NCBI GenBank assembly: GCA_019115425.1
Contig: DXDO01000144.1
Coordinates: 1 to 6,050 of the forward strand
DNA: 6,050 bases
Reading direction: 5' to 3'
Source: Candidatus Agathobaculum merdigallinarum
GTDB taxonomy: Bacteria > Bacillota > Clostridia > Oscillospirales > Butyricicoccaceae
Shown piece by piece: positions 5,755 to 6,050 of the stretch. The stretch's first letter is position 1; every line of letters begins with the position of its first letter. The notes below the pieces were generated by a model, which was given only the letters and a program-made list of their open reading frames with translations, made no database searches and had not been told where the DNA came from. The position numbers were made by a program, and so were the translations under genes.

Positions 5755-6050
5755 ATGAATATCAAACGAGCCAAAAACGAGATCAAAAACGCGCTGCGCG
5801 CCTATCTCGCGCGCGACGAGTTCGGCGCGTACCGTATCCCGCCCATCCGGCAGCGCCCCATCCTGCTCATGGGTCCGCCGGGCATCGGCAAGACCCAGAT
5901 CATGGAGCAGATCGCGGACGAGACCCATGTGGGGCTGGTGTCCTATACGCTGACCCACCACACGCGCCAGTCCGCGCTCGGCCTGCCCTACATCGAGCAC
6001 CAGAAGTTCGGCGGGCAGGAATACGCGGTCACGGCCTACACCATGAGCGA
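5755..6050 (+). CDS. MoxR-like AAA ATPase, N-terminal part (cut by window end)
   Basis: The first 98 residues are visible and the gene runs off the window. A short helical N-terminus (about 1-22) leads into the P-loop: R-P-I-L-L-M-G-P-P-G-I-G-K-T, with Walker A at 40-47 and K46 as the nucleotide-binding lysine. Next comes Y-T-L-T-H-H-T-R-Q-S-A-L-G-L-P at about 70-84, then a Y-T-M-S-E segment at the cut. This pattern is typical of the MoxR-type AAA ATPases encoded beside VWA proteins. Walker B, the sensors and the arginine finger lie outside the window. The ATG at 5755 has AAGGAG (5742-5747) 7 nt upstream. It is the third gene of the apparent operon, 50 nt after the VWA gene. The expected role is ATP-driven remodelling or metal-site activation of a client, with the VWA protein as partner. 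Confidence 0.92.
   Translation, partial: MNIKRAKNEIKNALRAYLARDEFGAYRIPPIRQRPILLMGPPGIGKTQIMEQIADETHVGLVSYTLTHHTRQSALGLPYIEHQKFGGQEYAVTAYTMS

Noticed and set aside
5575..6000. A 141-codon minus-strand open frame over the VWA/ATPase junction
   Set aside because: It overlaps the end of the VWA gene and the Walker A region of the ATPase, and is a shadow frame.
1..6050. CRISPR arrays, tRNA or rRNA genes, insertion sequences, attachment sites
   Set aside because: No regularly spaced repeats, transposase or integrase genes, cloverleaf patterns or rRNA-like stretches were seen on either strand.

Overview
The window looks like chromosomal DNA from a fairly GC-rich anaerobic member of the Clostridia (Bacillota), plausibly of the Oscillospiraceae/Ruminococcaceae type. 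The evidence is a complete tryptophan T-box leader, consensus SigA-type promoters, AAGGAGG-type ribosome binding sites and a BspA-like leucine-rich-repeat protein. The assignment rests on gene and RNA families only and was not checked against any database.

Left part (1-2997), all on the minus strand. In transcription order it holds a strong promoter (2911-2939), a Trp-specific T-box riboswitch with its intrinsic terminator (about 2617-2904), a standalone TrpB2-type tryptophan synthase beta chain (1193-2560), a bidirectional-looking terminator hairpin (1150-1180), a small DUF1622 membrane protein (755-1093) and a VanZ-family membrane protein (29-655). The trpB unit is therefore switched on when uncharged tRNA-Trp accumulates. 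No trpA or other trp biosynthesis gene lies in the window, which fits a role in tryptophan supply from free indole plus serine.

Middle (2998-3385). A 78-residue two-helix membrane protein with a charged, probably coiled-coil tail (2998-3234, minus) is divergent from the right-hand genes. Each side has its own good promoter, and an 8-bp-arm inverted repeat lies between them.

Right part (3386-6050), plus strand and clearly GC-richer at codon third positions. Three genes with strong ribosome binding sites and about 50-nt gaps form one apparent operon: a protein with BspA-type leucine-rich repeats and a helical C-terminal region; a VWA-like (DUF2201-type) protein with a complete MIDAS metal site but a degenerate HExxH motif; and a MoxR-like AAA ATPase cut by the window end. 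MoxR ATPases and VWA proteins commonly work as pairs that remodel or activate a client. The leucine-rich-repeat protein could be an adaptor or client in this variant. This cassette is the part of the window with the least known biology.
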